The translations under genes were made by a program, and so were the position numbers. Of a DNA stretch of 64,000 bases, positions 63,028-64,000 are shown one piece after another. The notes beneath the pieces are model-generated. The model had not been told where the DNA came from, ran no database searches, and saw only the letters and a list, made by a program, of their open reading frames with translations. The first letter of the stretch is position 1, and each line of letters begins with the position of its first letter. Location of the stretch: NCBI RefSeq assembly GCF_001424405.1, contig NZ_LMPS01000005.1, positions 840,268 through 904,267 on the forward strand, in the 5' to 3' direction. This DNA comes from Dyadobacter sp. Leaf189. GTDB lineage: Bacteria; Bacteroidota; Bacteroidia; Cytophagales; Spirosomataceae.

Positions 63028-63339
63028 ATGGAAAAAACAACTGATCATGAGGAATGGCTTTCAGGCGTGAGCCTTGCCGATCACGAAGACGTTTACAACC
63101 TGTATGATTCAATTACCAATTTTGAAGGATCAGGCCGGTTTTATACAACCAAGGAAGTCACCAATGATGGCTACCAGTACTTTATCAAAGCCGAAGGTGT
63201 TGTAGAACACTTATTCCTGGAATCCGACGAAGCGAAGTTTGCATTCCTGGATTACCTCGCCAAGAACTACACAGATGCCGAAGAAGGCGATGTAACAAAA
63301 TGGTATAACCTGAAAAAGGAGCTCGGTCGGGTCGACTAG
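63028..63339 (+). CDS. Hypothetical small acidic protein
   Basis: A 103-residue, acidic, probably cytoplasmic protein with no signal or membrane segment. It is rich in aromatic residues (VYNLYDSITNFEGSGRFYTTKEVTNDGYQYFIKAEG). No family was recognised. It follows the DUF3606 gene and is closed by a very strong terminator. Confidence 0.7.
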   Translation: MEKTTDHEEWLSGVSLADHEDVYNLYDSITNFEGSGRFYTTKEVTNDGYQYFIKAEGVVEHLFLESDEAKFAFLDYLAKNYTDAEEGDVTKWYNLKKELGRVD

Positions 63340-63341
63340 GC

Positions 63342-63391
63342 AAAAACAAGCTGCCCGGAATGCATATATACATTCCGGGCAGCTTGTTTTT
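63342..63391. terminator. Very long perfect terminator hairpin
   Basis: A perfect 21-bp stem between 63342-63362 and 63371-63391 with an 8-nt loop CATATATA, with five A at the left end and five T at the right. It works for the plus-strand gene ending at 63339 and for the minus-strand susD that stops at 63405. Confidence 0.92.
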
Positions 63392-63404
63392 AAGACTTAT
63401 AAGT

Positions 63405-64000
63405 TCAGGGTTTGTCCCAGAAAATGCGTGAGGTAACCTCATCCCCGCCCATTGCCGTAGCTGCCGCGCGGTAGTTTGCCCCATTCAGGTTTTGTTCCGA
63501 AAACGGGTATGGAAAACGAAGCGGAATTTCAGAAAGAGCCTGTGCCGGCTTTTGCAAAACAGGATAATCCAGCCTTCTCCACTCCTTCCAGCCTTCTACC
63601 GGCTGGTTATGCATTGCAATCCACTTTTGAGTACCAATGCTTTTTTTCCAGTTAGCCGCGTCGAAAACAACCCCCGGCTTTGTCAGGTAAGTGCTGGCTT
63701 CTGCCTGCGTTCCCCCGAAATCGTGCACGATGGAAGACGTAACTGCTGCATTGTAATGCGCGGCCGCCGTTCCAGGCACATTAAACCCGCGCAACTTAGC
63801 TTCGGCGAGCAGAAACTCAACTTCGGTATACGACAAAAGCAAACCAGGCAAAACAGGATCTCTGAGCAGAGTACCCGGCTGCGCGTACCGCGCGTAAGCA
63901 TTGGCAACACCGTAAACCCCGCCCACATACTTACCAGCGTTCGGCCCCGCTGTGGCTGGCTGGAAGAACTCGTCAATGCGAGGGTCCGATAACTTATTCA
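63405..64000 (-). CDS. SusD/RagB-like nutrient-binding protein, C-terminal part (cut by window end)
   Basis: The frame stays open to the right window edge, so only the C-terminal ~198 residues are seen. The visible part begins NKLSDPRIDEFFQPATAG and includes LLSYTEVEFLLAEAKLRGF, WIAMHNQPVEGWKEWRRLDYP and LRFPYPFSEQNLN, features of the SusD-like 2 (PF12771-type) group rather than of the classic RagB type at 9567. Its SusC should lie to the right. Confidence 0.92.
   Translation of the reverse strand, partial: NKLSDPRIDEFFQPATAGPNAGKYVGGVYGVANAYARYAQPGTLLRDPVLPGLLLSYTEVEFLLAEAKLRGFNVPGTAAAHYNAAVTSSIVHDFGGTQAEASTYLTKPGVVFDAANWKKSIGTQKWIAMHNQPVEGWKEWRRLDYPVLQKPAQALSEIPLRFPYPFSEQNLNGANYRAAATAMGGDEVTSRIFWDKP

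Overview
The window looks like chromosomal DNA from a Bacteroidota bacterium of the order Cytophagales, most like Dyadobacter or a close Spirosomataceae relative (an inference from gene content; no rRNA is present). Pointers are the SusC/SusD pairs, lipoprotein and Tat-lipoprotein signals, weak or absent Shine-Dalgarno sites, TAnnTTTG-type -7 boxes, LytTR two-component genes and a fused OtsAB. No rRNA, tRNA, CRISPR array, prophage or insertion sequence was seen.

Layout. 1-16122: two consecutive nutrient-uptake loci. The first ends with a SusD fragment, a membrane protein with two CxxCH haem motifs (PSCyt1-DUF1549-DUF1553) and a Tat-exported DUF1501 protein. After a methyltransferase, the second has a full SusC/SusD pair, a haem-c propeller dehydrogenase and two tandem, apparently exported, hydroxypyruvate-isomerase-like TIM barrels. 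16550-19828: a polysaccharide cluster of two tandem family 2 glycosyltransferases and a membrane protein. 19872-24036: a TPR protein and gyrA on the minus strand. 24320-28470: a four-gene operon (GntP/DsdX-type permease, RidA, D-serine dehydratase-like PLP enzyme, M19 dipeptidase) that reads as a D-amino-acid salvage pathway. 28695-33129: a small HMA-like protein without its cysteines, OtsAB, an apparent orphan structured RNA (about 31437-31678), an NTF2-like protein and a HigBA toxin-antitoxin pair. 33229-37096: KDPG aldolase with a LacI regulator, and a LytS/LytTR two-component pair.

37621-43806 is a TetR-TolC-adaptor-RND efflux operon with two near-identical palindromic sites, before tetR and before tolC. 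44013-53335 holds a coiled-coil protein, a phosphoesterase/beta-barrel pair, a multi-PAS/GAF sensor that ends at its H-box, a TPR protein, exodeoxyribonuclease III and an alpha/beta hydrolase. 53509-61965 holds an ABC-F protein, an SGNH hydrolase, a TauE/SafE permease, pirin, and an ABC exporter (two DUF3526-type permeases plus ATPase) with a clear promoter and overlapping palindrome. The right end has a lipoprotein, two small plus-strand genes and the C-terminus of another SusD.

The most interesting points are the unassigned structured RNA with its own promoter and terminator, the pairing of SusCD uptake with exported haem oxidoreductases and isomerases, the D-amino-acid operon, and the efflux operators. 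All functions come from reading translated motifs by eye; no database search was run.
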